A stretch of DNA of 64,000 nt from an uncultured Bacilli bacterium (GTDB lineage Bacteria; Bacillota_I; Bacilli_A; RF39; UBA660), in assembly GCA_944358705.1 (NCBI GenBank), contig CALVRR010000006.1:1-64000 (forward strand), in the 5' to 3' direction. Positions 8,728 through 16,903 of this stretch are shown piece by piece. Position 1 is the first letter of the stretch, and the number at the start of each line of letters is the position of its first letter. The notes under the pieces were generated by a model. The model did no database searches, was not told the origin of the DNA, and worked only from the letters and a program-made list of their open reading frames with translations. The position numbers and the translations under genes are program-made.

Positions 8728-8873
8728 AGATTTCTCCTAAAACCAGTCTTTTTTTCTCCTATTATAGCCTATATTTGTCAGTTTGACTTATTTTTTATTA
8801 ATTTTTCTTTATTTTTGGTTTCTTTTTAGCAACTTTTAAATATTTATGCTATAATATTTCTAGTGGTGATGCT

Positions 8874-9593
8874 ATGAAAATAAATATTAAAGGAGTTTCA
8901 GTTAATTACATACAATATGGTGAGGGGAAAGATATTTTGTTACTACATGGTTGGGGACAAAATATTGAGATGATGAAATTTATTGGTAATCATTTTTCGG
9001 ATCGGTTTCGTATTACTATTTTAGATTTTCCTGGATTTGGAGAAAGTGAAGAACCATCTAGTGCTTGGACTATTGCTGATTATTCATCATTGATTGAAGA
9101 ATTTGTTTCGTCTTTACATCTAGAAAAACCTATTGTTATGGGGCATTCTTTTGGTGGAAGAGTTGCTATTCATTATTCTTCCAATCATCCTATAGAAAAA
9201 TTGGTATTATTTGCGAGCCCTTGTGTTCGTCTTCAAAAAGAATTGCCTTTATCCGTTAAAATTTTAAAGAAGCTTAAAACTTTACCGGGATTAGATAAGT
9301 TTGGTGAGAAAATGAAGAAGTATATCGGTTCTCGTGATTATAAGGCGGCTAGTCCTATTATGAGGCAAACTTTAGTTAACGTTGTTAATGAAGACTTATC
9401 TGAATATGCCAAACAAATAGAGGAACCTACGCTTTTGATTTGGGGTGAACAAGATGAGGAAGCACCACTGGAAGAGGCAAAACTACTAGAAGCTATTATG
9501 TGTGATGCTGCACTTATTGTTTTACCTGGAACTCATTATGCTTATATTGAAAATTTATCACGAGTTGTTGCCATTTTGAATAATTTTATTTAG
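8874..9593 (+). CDS. Alpha/beta-fold hydrolase
   Basis: Protein of 239 residues with the alpha/beta-hydrolase pattern: oxyanion-hole segment LLHGWG at 24-29, nucleophile elbow GHSFGG at 90-95 (Ser92), an acid in the WGEQDEEAP segment, and a late histidine in GTHYAY. Likely an esterase or related hydrolase of unknown substrate. An extended -10 (TGC then TATAAT at 8850-8855) and GGTGAT before the ATG give it its own promoter. It ends 10 bases before the murF-like gene, so it probably leads a hydrolase/murF/ddl operon. Confidence 0.9.
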   Translation: MKINIKGVSVNYIQYGEGKDILLLHGWGQNIEMMKFIGNHFSDRFRITILDFPGFGESEEPSSAWTIADYSSLIEEFVSSLHLEKPIVMGHSFGGRVAIHYSSNHPIEKLVLFASPCVRLQKELPLSVKILKKLKTLPGLDKFGEKMKKYIGSRDYKAASPIMRQTLVNVVNEDLSEYAKQIEEPTLLIWGEQDEEAPLEEAKLLEAIMCDAALIVLPGTHYAYIENLSRVVAILNNFI

Positions 9594-9603
9594 GAGGATT
9601 TTT

Positions 9604-11217
9604 ATGATTGCAGTATATATTTTTGTATTATTATGTATGTTTGTATGTTTAATTTTTAAATCTAAAAGATATCTTCATATGTTACAACAAAATTTGTATA
9701 ATGAAAATAATCGATATCTAAAATGGGTATTTCGTAATAGTAAACAATTTTTAGATTTGGATTTAATAGCTATTTTACTTTCCTTAATTGGATTATTTGT
9801 TGTTTATGATGTAGATAAATTTGCTATTTTATTACTTTTATTTATGGGAATTTGTTTCCTTGCACTTGCTTATTTATGGCGTAATCGATTAGAAAATGAC
9901 CAAAATAAGAAGCCTCTTGTTATTACTAAAAGAGTAAAACGTTTAATTGTTACTACTTCTATTTTATATTTGATTCCTGTTGTATTTTTACTTTTCCAAC
10001 ATATGGATTCTCAATTTGTATGGATTATGTTTACAGTTCTTACAGTTATGATATTTTTGAATCCATTTGTTGTGTTCTTAGCTAATATTATTAATTTCCC
10101 AATTGAGAGGGGAGTTTATCATTATTATAAACATCAGGCACAATCTAAACTTAAGAGTATGCCTAACTTAAAAATTATTGGTATTACTGGTAGTTATGGT
10201 AAGACAAGTAGTAAAAATATATTGAGTGATATTTTAAATATTAAGTATAATGCACTACCTACACCTAGAAATTTAAATACTTATAATGGTTTAATTATGA
10301 CGGTTAATAATAATTTAACCAAGTTTAATGATATCTTTATTGCTGAGATGGGGGCTTACGTTAAAGGAGAAATTAAAGGTCTTTGTAAGTTAGTAAAACC
10401 TCAATATGGTATTTTAACTCGTCTTGGTACTGCTCATTTAGAGTCTTTTGGAAGTGAGCAAAATATTATTGATGGTAAGTTTGAACTTATTGAATCGTTA
10501 CCTAGTGATGGATTTGCTGTACTTAATGGAGATGATCCAAAGCAAGTTAATTATAAATTAAAAAATAAAGTAAAAGTTATTTGGATTGGTATCGATAATC
10601 CTGATGTTGATGTTCGTGCTACCAATATTAAATGCTCTAGTAAGGGAACAGAATTTGATGTAATTTTCCCTAATGATAAGAAAAAATATCATTTTGAAAC
10701 TAGATTATTAGGAGATCATAATGTTTATAATATTTTAGCAGGTCTTGCTTTTGGATATGAATTTGATATTTCTATTAAAGATTTACAACAAGCAGTTAAA
10801 GGTGTAAAACCAGTAGAACATCGTTTAGAGTTAAAGAAATTAAATAATTTCTATCAGATTGATGATGCTTATAATTCTAATCCTATTGGGGCTGAAAATG
10901 CAGTGAAAGTACTTGGTATGATGCCAGGAGTTAAAGTGGTTGTTACTCCAGGAATGATTGAACTTGGTGAAAAAGAAGATGAATATAATAAGAAGTTTGG
11001 AGAACAAATTGCTGAAGTTGCTGATTATGCAGTGTTAATTGGAGAAAATAGAACAAAACCTATTAAAGAAGGATTACTTTCTAAAGGATTTGATAAAGAA
11101 AAAATAGTTGTATATAATGATGTTCGTGATGCATATCCTTTTATAGGAGAATTAGCGAAGAAAAAAGATGTTTATGCATTATTTGAAAATGATTTACCAG
11201 ATACATATAATGAATAG
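9604..11217 (+). CDS. Membrane-anchored MurF-like UDP-MurNAc-tripeptide ligase
   Basis: Mur-ligase family protein of 537 residues. About five transmembrane helices fill residues 1-165 (near 1-18, 54-70, 72-91, 113-131 and 138-162). The ATPase domain follows with P-loop GITGSYGKTS at 193-202, the AEMGAY motif, and the C-terminal ligase domain with VEHRLE and DDAYNSNP, the MurF-type central motif. The usual soluble N-terminal UDP-binding MurF domain is replaced by membrane helices. MurF adds D-Ala-D-Ala to UDP-MurNAc-tripeptide, and ddl follows directly, which fits that step. A MurT-like or other lipid-linked substrate is the alternative. Confidence 0.8.
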   Translation: MIAVYIFVLLCMFVCLIFKSKRYLHMLQQNLYNENNRYLKWVFRNSKQFLDLDLIAILLSLIGLFVVYDVDKFAILLLLFMGICFLALAYLWRNRLENDQNKKPLVITKRVKRLIVTTSILYLIPVVFLLFQHMDSQFVWIMFTVLTVMIFLNPFVVFLANIINFPIERGVYHYYKHQAQSKLKSMPNLKIIGITGSYGKTSSKNILSDILNIKYNALPTPRNLNTYNGLIMTVNNNLTKFNDIFIAEMGAYVKGEIKGLCKLVKPQYGILTRLGTAHLESFGSEQNIIDGKFELIESLPSDGFAVLNGDDPKQVNYKLKNKVKVIWIGIDNPDVDVRATNIKCSSKGTEFDVIFPNDKKKYHFETRLLGDHNVYNILAGLAFGYEFDISIKDLQQAVKGVKPVEHRLELKKLNNFYQIDDAYNSNPIGAENAVKVLGMMPGVKVVVTPGMIELGEKEDEYNKKFGEQIAEVADYAVLIGENRTKPIKEGLLSKGFDKEKIVVYNDVRDAYPFIGELAKKKDVYALFENDLPDTYNE

Positions 11218-11228
11218 GAGAGATGAGT

Positions 11229-12455
11229 ATGAAAATTAAAGTTGGTGTTGTTTTTGGAGGAAAAACGGTAGAACATGAAGTTAGTATTATTACGGCTTTA
11301 CAAGCAATGAATAAAATGGATCGTGAAAAATATGATATCATTCCTATTTATATTACAAAGAGTGGAGAATGGTATACAGGATCTATGTTGAGTGATATCG
11401 AGGTTTATCAAGATTTAGGATTGATAAAGAAGTATGCTACTAATGTTATTTTGTGTAAAAAAGATGGAGTATTTGTTTTACAAAGCAAAGGATTCTTGAA
11501 AAAGGTTGTTACAGAACTTGATATTGTTTTCCCTATGACTCATGGTACCAATGTAGAAGATGGGGCTTTACAAGGATATTTCCAAACGGTTGGTATTCCT
11601 TATGTAGGTCCTAATGTTTATGCTGCTGCTGTTGGACAAGATAAAGCTTATATGCGTGATATTTTTAAAGCTAATAATCTTCCAATTCCAGAGTATGTTT
11701 GGTTTTATGATAGTGAATATAGAGAAAATGATGAAGAAGTACTTAAGAAGATTGAAAAGATTAAATATCCAGTTATTGTTAAACCTGCCACTACTGGTAG
11801 TAGTGTAGGAATTGGTATTTCTAATAATCGTGAAGAGTTGGTTAAAAATATTGATGAAGCTCTACAATACGATAGTAAGATTGTTGTAGAAGAAGTTATA
11901 TCTCCTTTAACTGAGGTTAATGTTTCTGTCTTGGGTAATTATGAGCACCAAGAACTTAGTGCTATTGAGGAAGTATTTTCTAAGCATAAATTCTTGACTT
12001 ATGAAGATAAATATATTGGTAGTGGAAAAGTAAAAGGAAAATTGGGTGCTAAATTTGCTCCGGTCAAAGGTTCTAAGGGAATGGCTTCTGCAGATCGTAA
12101 GATTCCTGCAGATTTGGATGAAAAAGTAGCGGATCAAGTAAAAGAATTGGCTGTTAAGACATTCAAAGTGTTAGGAAGTAGTGGGGCAGCTCGTGTAGAT
12201 ATGTTAGTTAACGAAAAAACAAATAAAGTTTATGTTAATGAAATTAATTCTATTCCTGGATGTTTAGCTTTCTATTTATGGGAACCTATTGGAAAACATT
12301 ATACTGAGTTACTTGATGATATGATTAATATTGCTATTAAAGATTATAAGAAACGTGAAAGTAAGACTCATAGCTTTGATACTAATATCTTACAAGGATT
12401 TGTTGCTCAAGGTGGTATTAAAGGTTTGAAAGGAACGAAAGGGAAGTTACAATAA
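11229..12455 (+). CDS. ddl: D-alanine--D-alanine ligase
   Basis: ATP-grasp ligase of 408 residues that makes the D-Ala-D-Ala dipeptide used by MurF. Seen are the N-terminal VGVVFGGKTVEHEVS, the ATP-grasp KPATTGSSVGI loop, and the catalytic-end VNEINSIPG with its metal-binding Glu/Asn. AGGAG at 11216-11220 fits the ATG at 11229 (eight-base gap) better than the in-frame ATG at 11223, which would be two bases away. It is slightly longer than usual (about 350-370) through a basic, glycine-rich C-terminal tail. It lies six to twelve bases after the murF-like gene. Confidence 0.96.
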   Translation: MKIKVGVVFGGKTVEHEVSIITALQAMNKMDREKYDIIPIYITKSGEWYTGSMLSDIEVYQDLGLIKKYATNVILCKKDGVFVLQSKGFLKKVVTELDIVFPMTHGTNVEDGALQGYFQTVGIPYVGPNVYAAAVGQDKAYMRDIFKANNLPIPEYVWFYDSEYRENDEEVLKKIEKIKYPVIVKPATTGSSVGIGISNNREELVKNIDEALQYDSKIVVEEVISPLTEVNVSVLGNYEHQELSAIEEVFSKHKFLTYEDKYIGSGKVKGKLGAKFAPVKGSKGMASADRKIPADLDEKVADQVKELAVKTFKVLGSSGAARVDMLVNEKTNKVYVNEINSIPGCLAFYLWEPIGKHYTELLDDMINIAIKDYKKRESKTHSFDTNILQGFVAQGGIKGLKGTKGKLQ

Positions 12456-12469
12456 CTTCTTTTTTCTTT

Positions 12470-13063
12470 ATGAGAAAATTTTTGTTATTGCTTCGTATGG
12501 AAAATACGGAAGAAGAAAATAATTTTTATATCAAAGCTATTACTCAATATGGAGGAGAAGTTCTTTTGGTACGTGATACGGATACAAAAGACGAATTGAT
12601 AACTGTTTTGGAGCAGGTTGAGGGTATTTTATTACCAGGTGGGAATGATGTTGGAAAGTGGGATTATTTTTTTATTGATTATGCTGTTTCTCATCATTTA
12701 AAATTATTCGGTATTTGTCAGGGAATGCAATCGATGGCTCTTTGGAAGAGTAATCGTTCTTTGGTTTCTCTTGATAATGATTTTCATCATCAGATGGAAG
12801 GTTATGTTCATTCGGTGGAGTTAGAAGATAGTAAGTTTAAAGAAATTCTTGGAACGCACTCTATTTGTGTAAATTCTTATCATTATCAAACGGTAGAAAA
12901 TAGTTCTTTTTTTAAGATTGTAGGAAAGTCTTCGGATGGTCTTATTGAGGTGGTAGAAAATAGTGATCATATTTTTCAAATTGGTGTACAGTGGCATCCA
13001 GAGAGAATGTTAGAGTATGATTTGTGTAGTAGAAAGTTATTTTCTTATTTTGTTTCTTGTTGA
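12470..13063 (+). CDS. Gamma-glutamyl-GABA hydrolase family protein (peptidase C26)
   Basis: Class I glutamine-amidotransferase-fold hydrolase of 197 residues. It shows LPGGNDVG, the nucleophile elbow FGICQGMQ (Cys), and the GVQWHPER segment with the catalytic His and Glu, as in PuuD-type and folylpolyglutamate-type C26 peptidases. Substrate is uncertain: a gamma-glutamyl amide, or a gamma-Glu peptide bond. It is compact; PuuD is about 250 residues. No strong Shine-Dalgarno lies between the ddl stop and this ATG, so translation may be coupled to ddl. A related gene lies at 28760-29485. Confidence 0.85.
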   Translation: MRKFLLLLRMENTEEENNFYIKAITQYGGEVLLVRDTDTKDELITVLEQVEGILLPGGNDVGKWDYFFIDYAVSHHLKLFGICQGMQSMALWKSNRSLVSLDNDFHHQMEGYVHSVELEDSKFKEILGTHSICVNSYHYQTVENSSFFKIVGKSSDGLIEVVENSDHIFQIGVQWHPERMLEYDLCSRKLFSYFVSC

Positions 13064-13088
13064 TGATTTCTTTTGTATGCGTTATAAT
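13060..13088 (+). promoter_or_regulatory. Promoter upstream of the 13117 membrane protein gene
   Basis: TTGATG at 13060-13065, 17-base spacer, TATAAT at 13083-13088. The -35 overlaps the final codons of the preceding gene. Confidence 0.75.
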
Positions 13089-13116
13089 AAGGGAAACTTT
13101 ATTTAGGGAGATAATT

Positions 13117-13860
13117 ATGAATCAGTCTTATTTTGATAATGGAGATAGTGTTATTGTTGCGGATGAAAAGGGAAAAATGACGGTTAGAGATAATCATGAA
13201 AATATTACGGAAGAGTTACAGTTAGAAAATTTTTCAGAATATTGTGATAAATATACTTCTAAACTTCAGAAAAAAATTGTAAATTTAGAAGAAGAGAGAG
13301 AGTCTAAACTTAAACTTATCAAGGTTCCTATTATCAGTGGTTTGGCATTCTTTGCTGTCCTTCCTATATTATTTGCTTCTGTTGGACTTTCTTCTTTATT
13401 ACCAGTTGCTTTTGGTACTGGCTCTATCGTAGCTATCCTAGTAGGAGGAGGTATGACTTTATCTTTACTGTCTGCTGTTCCATCTAAGAAAAAGATTGCT
13501 TTTTTGGAGAGAAAATTAAAGTTTTCTCAAGATATGTTTTTAGAGTTAGAAAAAGAAGCTAAGATGAAACAGGAAGATAAAAAGTATACGTCACAGGAGA
13601 AAGTTGTTTCTCAATCTTCGAAAGGGGAAATTCGTGAAGTTTTACCACTTCAACAATCTGAGGATGTAAATGTAGTATTTGATTTTATTCATCATACTAC
13701 TATGGCTAATTCTATGTTGCATGATATGGCAACTTCTGGAAGTTTATCTGAAGTATTATATACTCGTGGGTATACAATAAAACAAGCGGATCTTTTAACT
13801 AGATATTATTCAAATGTGGTAGTATCTGAAAGTACTATAAATAAAAAATTTAATAAATAA
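13117..13860 (+). CDS. Uncharacterised two-helix membrane protein
   Basis: Protein of 247 residues that I do not recognise. A charged N-terminal region with a probable coiled coil (about 44-70) leads into two hydrophobic segments (about 73-95 and 98-120). A Lys/Glu/Gln-rich linker follows, then a small soluble C-terminal domain with FIHHTTMANSMLHDM. The start at 13117 is chosen because AGGGAG sits six bases upstream and a good promoter ends at 13088; the frame is open 20 codons further upstream, but that would run through the promoter. It is followed by a strong terminator. Confidence 0.7.
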   Translation: MNQSYFDNGDSVIVADEKGKMTVRDNHENITEELQLENFSEYCDKYTSKLQKKIVNLEEERESKLKLIKVPIISGLAFFAVLPILFASVGLSSLLPVAFGTGSIVAILVGGGMTLSLLSAVPSKKKIAFLERKLKFSQDMFLELEKEAKMKQEDKKYTSQEKVVSQSSKGEIREVLPLQQSEDVNVVFDFIHHTTMANSMLHDMATSGSLSEVLYTRGYTIKQADLLTRYYSNVVVSESTINKKFNK

Positions 13861-13882
13861 AAAAACCGGTTTTAAACCGGTT
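13859..13882. terminator. Bidirectional terminator between the 13117 gene and tRNA-Lys
   Basis: Palindromic stem AACCGGTTT/AAACCGGTT. On the minus strand it is followed by a run of six T, so it fits termination of the tRNA-Lys transcript; on the plus strand the T-rich tail is weaker. Confidence 0.75.
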
Positions 13883-13893
13883 ATATTTCTTTA

Positions 13894-13969
13894 TGGTGGA
13901 CTGTTAGGGATTCGAACCCTAGACCCACTGATTAAGAGTCAGTTGCTCTACCAACTGAGCTAACAGTCC
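13894..13969 (-). tRNA. tRNA-Lys (CTT)
   Basis: A 76-base cloverleaf on the minus strand with CCA encoded at 13894-13896. The acceptor stem GGACTGT pairs fully, the T-loop carries GTTCGAATC, and the anticodon stem ACTGA/TCAGT holds loop CTCTTAA, giving anticodon CTT (Lys, AAG). A TATAAT-type -10 lies on the minus strand at 13989-13994. Confidence 0.96.
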
Positions 13970-14027
13970 AAATTTCGATTTCTTATTGATTATAACATAA
14001 GAATAATAAAAAGAAAAGGGTTTTTAT

Positions 14028-14053
14028 AAAAAAAATAACTCTATTTGAGTTAT
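14028..14053 (-). terminator. Terminator of the murL-murD operon
   Basis: Stem ATAACTC/GAGTTAT (14035-14041 with 14047-14053) followed on the minus strand by seven T. The stem overlaps the murD stop codon. Confidence 0.8.
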
Positions 14054-15432
14054 TTTGCTTGATTTTTTACCTCTTGTTTATAGTCATTTCCTCGTTCTTC
14101 AAAGTTTTTATAAGAATTATAACTTGCTGCCGCAGGAGATAGGGCACAAGCATAGCCTTTTTCGGTAAAGAGATATGCTTTTTCTACGGCTTCTTTCATA
14201 TTCTTTACTTTTAATAAATTTTTTTGACAATTTAATTTTTGTAATTCTTCACATATTTCATAACCTGTGTCTTTTAGAAAAATTAATGTTTTTAGATGGT
14301 TGTTTTTATTTAAAAAGTTTATTAAAGGATTTAAATCAATATCTCTTTTTAATCCACCAAGGATTATTGTTTGTAGTTTTGGAATGGAATTTATGCAGTT
14401 TATGGTTGCTTCTGGTATAGTTGCGATAGAATCATTATAAAAGATAATTCCATGATAGGTTCCTACTAGTTCTAGACGATGTTCTAATGGTTTAAAGTTA
14501 TCGATTAAATCCGCTACTTTTTCCATGTTTAACTTTAATATATCCGCAACACAGAATACGGCTGCGATGTTATACAGATTATGATTTCCTAGTAAATTTC
14601 TTTTTCTTTGATTACTATATATGATAGATTGTTTTTTATTTTTCTGTAAGTAAAGACCATTTTCTTTTATTATAATTCCTTGGTATGATTCTTTTTCGTC
14701 TTTTGAGAAGACGTAAGTGTGGTTGTTAGGGATTAAATATTTCTTAGAGTCTTTACTGTCTATTCCCCAGATACTATAGTCTGTTTCTTTTTGATATTTA
14801 AATATATTTAATTTTGCTAGTTGATATTCTTCGTATGTTTTGTAATGATCTAGGTGTTCTTGAAATATATTTAATAATATACTTATCTTAGGGGATGCGT
14901 TTACAAATTGCAATTGATGACATCCTAATTCTATTACTACTATGGTATCTTTTTCTAAATCATATATTTTATCAAATACTGGGGTACCTATATTACCAAC
15001 TAAGACACATTTTTTCTCCATTCCTTTTAGAACATGATAAATTAGAGAAGAGGTAGTACTTTTTCCCTTGGTACCTGTAATACCGATAGTTAAGTAAGTC
15101 GAATATTTTAAAAATAAGTCTATTTGAGATGTTATTTTCTTTTGGAAAGAGGTATAGTCTATATTTTTAAAGTTAACGCCAGGAGATTTTATTATTAAAT
15201 CGTATTGGTCTAAATTATTTAGATAGTCATTTCCTAATATTAAATTTAGAAACTTATCTTTTTCTAGTTCTGGATTTTCATTTTCTAAATTATTATTTTC
15301 ATCTGCAATAGTTAATTTTTTTTCTTTTAAATATTTTCTTATGAATTGATAAGTTGATTTTCCTTCTTTTCCATATCCTAATATAACGATTTTTTCTTTG
15401 TTATTTATTTCTTCAATTATATTTTCGATCAT
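14050..15432 (-). CDS. murD: UDP-MurNAc-L-Ala--glutamate ligase (MurD or MurD2)
   Basis: Mur ligase of 460 residues. It has an N-terminal Rossmann segment VILGYGKEGKS (16-26), the ATP-binding loop GITGTKGKST at 117-126, VIELGCHQLQF, GNHNLYNIAAV, LEHRLELV, and the C-terminal SPAAASYNSYKNFEERG typical of MurD. The enzyme adds glutamate to UDP-MurNAc-L-Ala. Because it overlaps murL by 20 bases in one operon, it may be MurD2, which adds L-Glu for later epimerisation; sequence inspection alone cannot settle D- or L-Glu. AAGGAG precedes the ATG inside murL. Confidence 0.93.
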   Translation of the reverse strand: MIENIIEEINNKEKIVILGYGKEGKSTYQFIRKYLKEKKLTIADENNNLENENPELEKDKFLNLILGNDYLNNLDQYDLIIKSPGVNFKNIDYTSFQKKITSQIDLFLKYSTYLTIGITGTKGKSTTSSLIYHVLKGMEKKCVLVGNIGTPVFDKIYDLEKDTIVVIELGCHQLQFVNASPKISILLNIFQEHLDHYKTYEEYQLAKLNIFKYQKETDYSIWGIDSKDSKKYLIPNNHTYVFSKDEKESYQGIIIKENGLYLQKNKKQSIIYSNQRKRNLLGNHNLYNIAAVFCVADILKLNMEKVADLIDNFKPLEHRLELVGTYHGIIFYNDSIATIPEATINCINSIPKLQTIILGGLKRDIDLNPLINFLNKNNHLKTLIFLKDTGYEICEELQKLNCQKNLLKVKNMKEAVEKAYLFTEKGYACALSPAAASYNSYKNFEERGNDYKQEVKNQAK

Positions 15433-16783
15433 TATTAAGCTCCTTTATTACTAAGTCTAAAATGTCTTTTGGAACGTTATTATTTTTATCTATATTCTTT
15501 AATATATCTTCTTTTATTTTTTCTGTTTTATAATTTTTTTTATAGTAGTCTAATAGATAAGGTAGGGGAGAGTCTAACTTGTTTATTAAATTGTTTACTA
15601 CATAAATTACTTCTTCTATGGTACCTACGCATTCTAGTGGTTTGTTTTTTGCGTTACCAGTTAATTCTAAGAAAAATGGTAGCATTTCCTTTTTATCTAG
15701 GAGATTTTCACCAAATATTTTTTCCATTTCTTCTTGGTTTATGAAATTACTCATTAATAAATAGATAAATAAGCATTTTGCACAATTTAGGCACCAACCA
15801 TCTACTTTGCCAATATTTTTTCTTTTTCCTCCGTTGTTGCAACTAATAAAGTGATGGAAGTATTTTGGATACTTAGTGAAAATTTTCATAATTTGTAATT
15901 CATTTAATGGTCTTAGAAGACTGAAATATTCGATTCCCTTGGTTAAATAATTCTTGGTAAAATATCTGAAATCATTCTCAAATTCTAAGCTTTTTGAATA
16001 TTGATGATTGATATTTGTTCCTTTTACGCTTGCTTCGTTGGCGCTAGATTCGTTGGAAAGTACGACATATTTTATACCATTGATATAAGCGGTTAAATAG
16101 GAGATAAAAGCGATACAACTAGAAATAGGGGTATGACCATTTAAAAATCCTTGTTTATTTAATTCTATGATTTCTTTGTCAAAAACTCTTTCTACATTTA
16201 TAATATCTTCTTTGTTTATTCCTGAAGTAAGTGCAGAATCAAAACATATTTTTCTATTGTTCATAATAAATACTTTTTTCTTTGGTTGGTCTTTTAATAT
16301 TTCAAGAGAAGTAATGGAATCTTTTCCACCACCTACTGCAATTAAATATCCATCGTATTTATTATTATCTGGAGTGGTTTCATAAGTTGTTCCTTCACTG
16401 ATTATGGTTACAAAATCTTCATAATTAGGGGTTATGTTATTTACATAAAAAAATTCTCCTAATCCATTGTATATCAATTTTTTTAACCATGATGTTTGTT
16501 CTTCCTTTAAAAGTCCACACTCTATTATTATTTTAGGAGAGCAAGTGGCTTTCCAATAACTTGGTATTTCAGCTAGTCCTGCACTAAATATTATTTTATC
16601 TAATAAAATTTTGTTGTAAGATATATTTTTTGTCTTTGGTACTTTTAATGTTGGATGAAATCTTTTTAACCCTTTGATTTCAAAATCATATGTAATTAAT
16701 AATTCCTTTTTTTTATCTTCTAGTTTAAAACCATGATAATAGAATTCTGGATATGTTTTCCTTAATTCATTATATTTATTCAT
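15413..16783 (-). CDS. murL: UDP-MurNAc-L-Ala-L-Glu epimerase (MurL)
   Basis: Protein of 456 residues with a PP-loop-like ATP site GGGKDS (about residues 151-156) and, further on, LSNESSANE and a cysteine cluster WCLNCAKC. This set matches MurL, which uses ATP to epimerise the terminal L-Glu of UDP-MurNAc-L-Ala-L-Glu to D-Glu. The direct operon link to murD supports the call. AAGGGAG touches the first in-frame ATG at 16792, so the ATG at 16783 (nine-base gap) is the better start. It ends 20 bases inside murD. Confidence 0.85.
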   Translation of the reverse strand: MNKYNELRKTYPEFYYHGFKLEDKKKELLITYDFEIKGLKRFHPTLKVPKTKNISYNKILLDKIIFSAGLAEIPSYWKATCSPKIIIECGLLKEEQTSWLKKLIYNGLGEFFYVNNITPNYEDFVTIISEGTTYETTPDNNKYDGYLIAVGGGKDSITSLEILKDQPKKKVFIMNNRKICFDSALTSGINKEDIINVERVFDKEIIELNKQGFLNGHTPISSCIAFISYLTAYINGIKYVVLSNESSANEASVKGTNINHQYSKSLEFENDFRYFTKNYLTKGIEYFSLLRPLNELQIMKIFTKYPKYFHHFISCNNGGKRKNIGKVDGWCLNCAKCLFIYLLMSNFINQEEMEKIFGENLLDKKEMLPFFLELTGNAKNKPLECVGTIEEVIYVVNNLINKLDSPLPYLLDYYKKNYKTEKIKEDILKNIDKNNNVPKDILDLVIKELNNDRKYN

Positions 16784-16813
16784 CAGTACCATCTCCCTTT
16801 CAAACTATAATTG

Positions 16814-16832
16814 ATTATATCATAATATGATA
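16814..16832 (-). promoter_or_regulatory. murL promoter with an overlapping palindrome
   Basis: A minus-strand -10 TATAAT (plus-strand ATTATA at 16814-16819) is overlapped by the perfect 15-base palindrome TATCATAATATGATA at 16818-16832. A matching -35 is weak. The palindrome is placed like a repressor operator. Confidence 0.5.
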
Positions 16833-16840
16833 CCAAAGAA

Positions 16841-16871
16841 AAAGTAAACACATCTTTTTTGTGTCTACTTT
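16841..16871 (-). terminator. Terminator of the LppM-like lipoprotein gene
   Basis: Stem AAAGTAAACACA/TGTGTCTACTTT with one mismatch, followed on the minus strand by TTTTTCTTT. It separates the lipoprotein gene from murL, both on the minus strand. Confidence 0.75.
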
Positions 16872-16903
16872 TATCTTACAACTTCATTTTTACCAATTCT
16901 TTT

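Noticed and set aside
13057-13116. Upstream extension of the 13117 membrane protein
   Set aside because: The extra 20 codons run through the -35/-10 promoter and lack a ribosome site.
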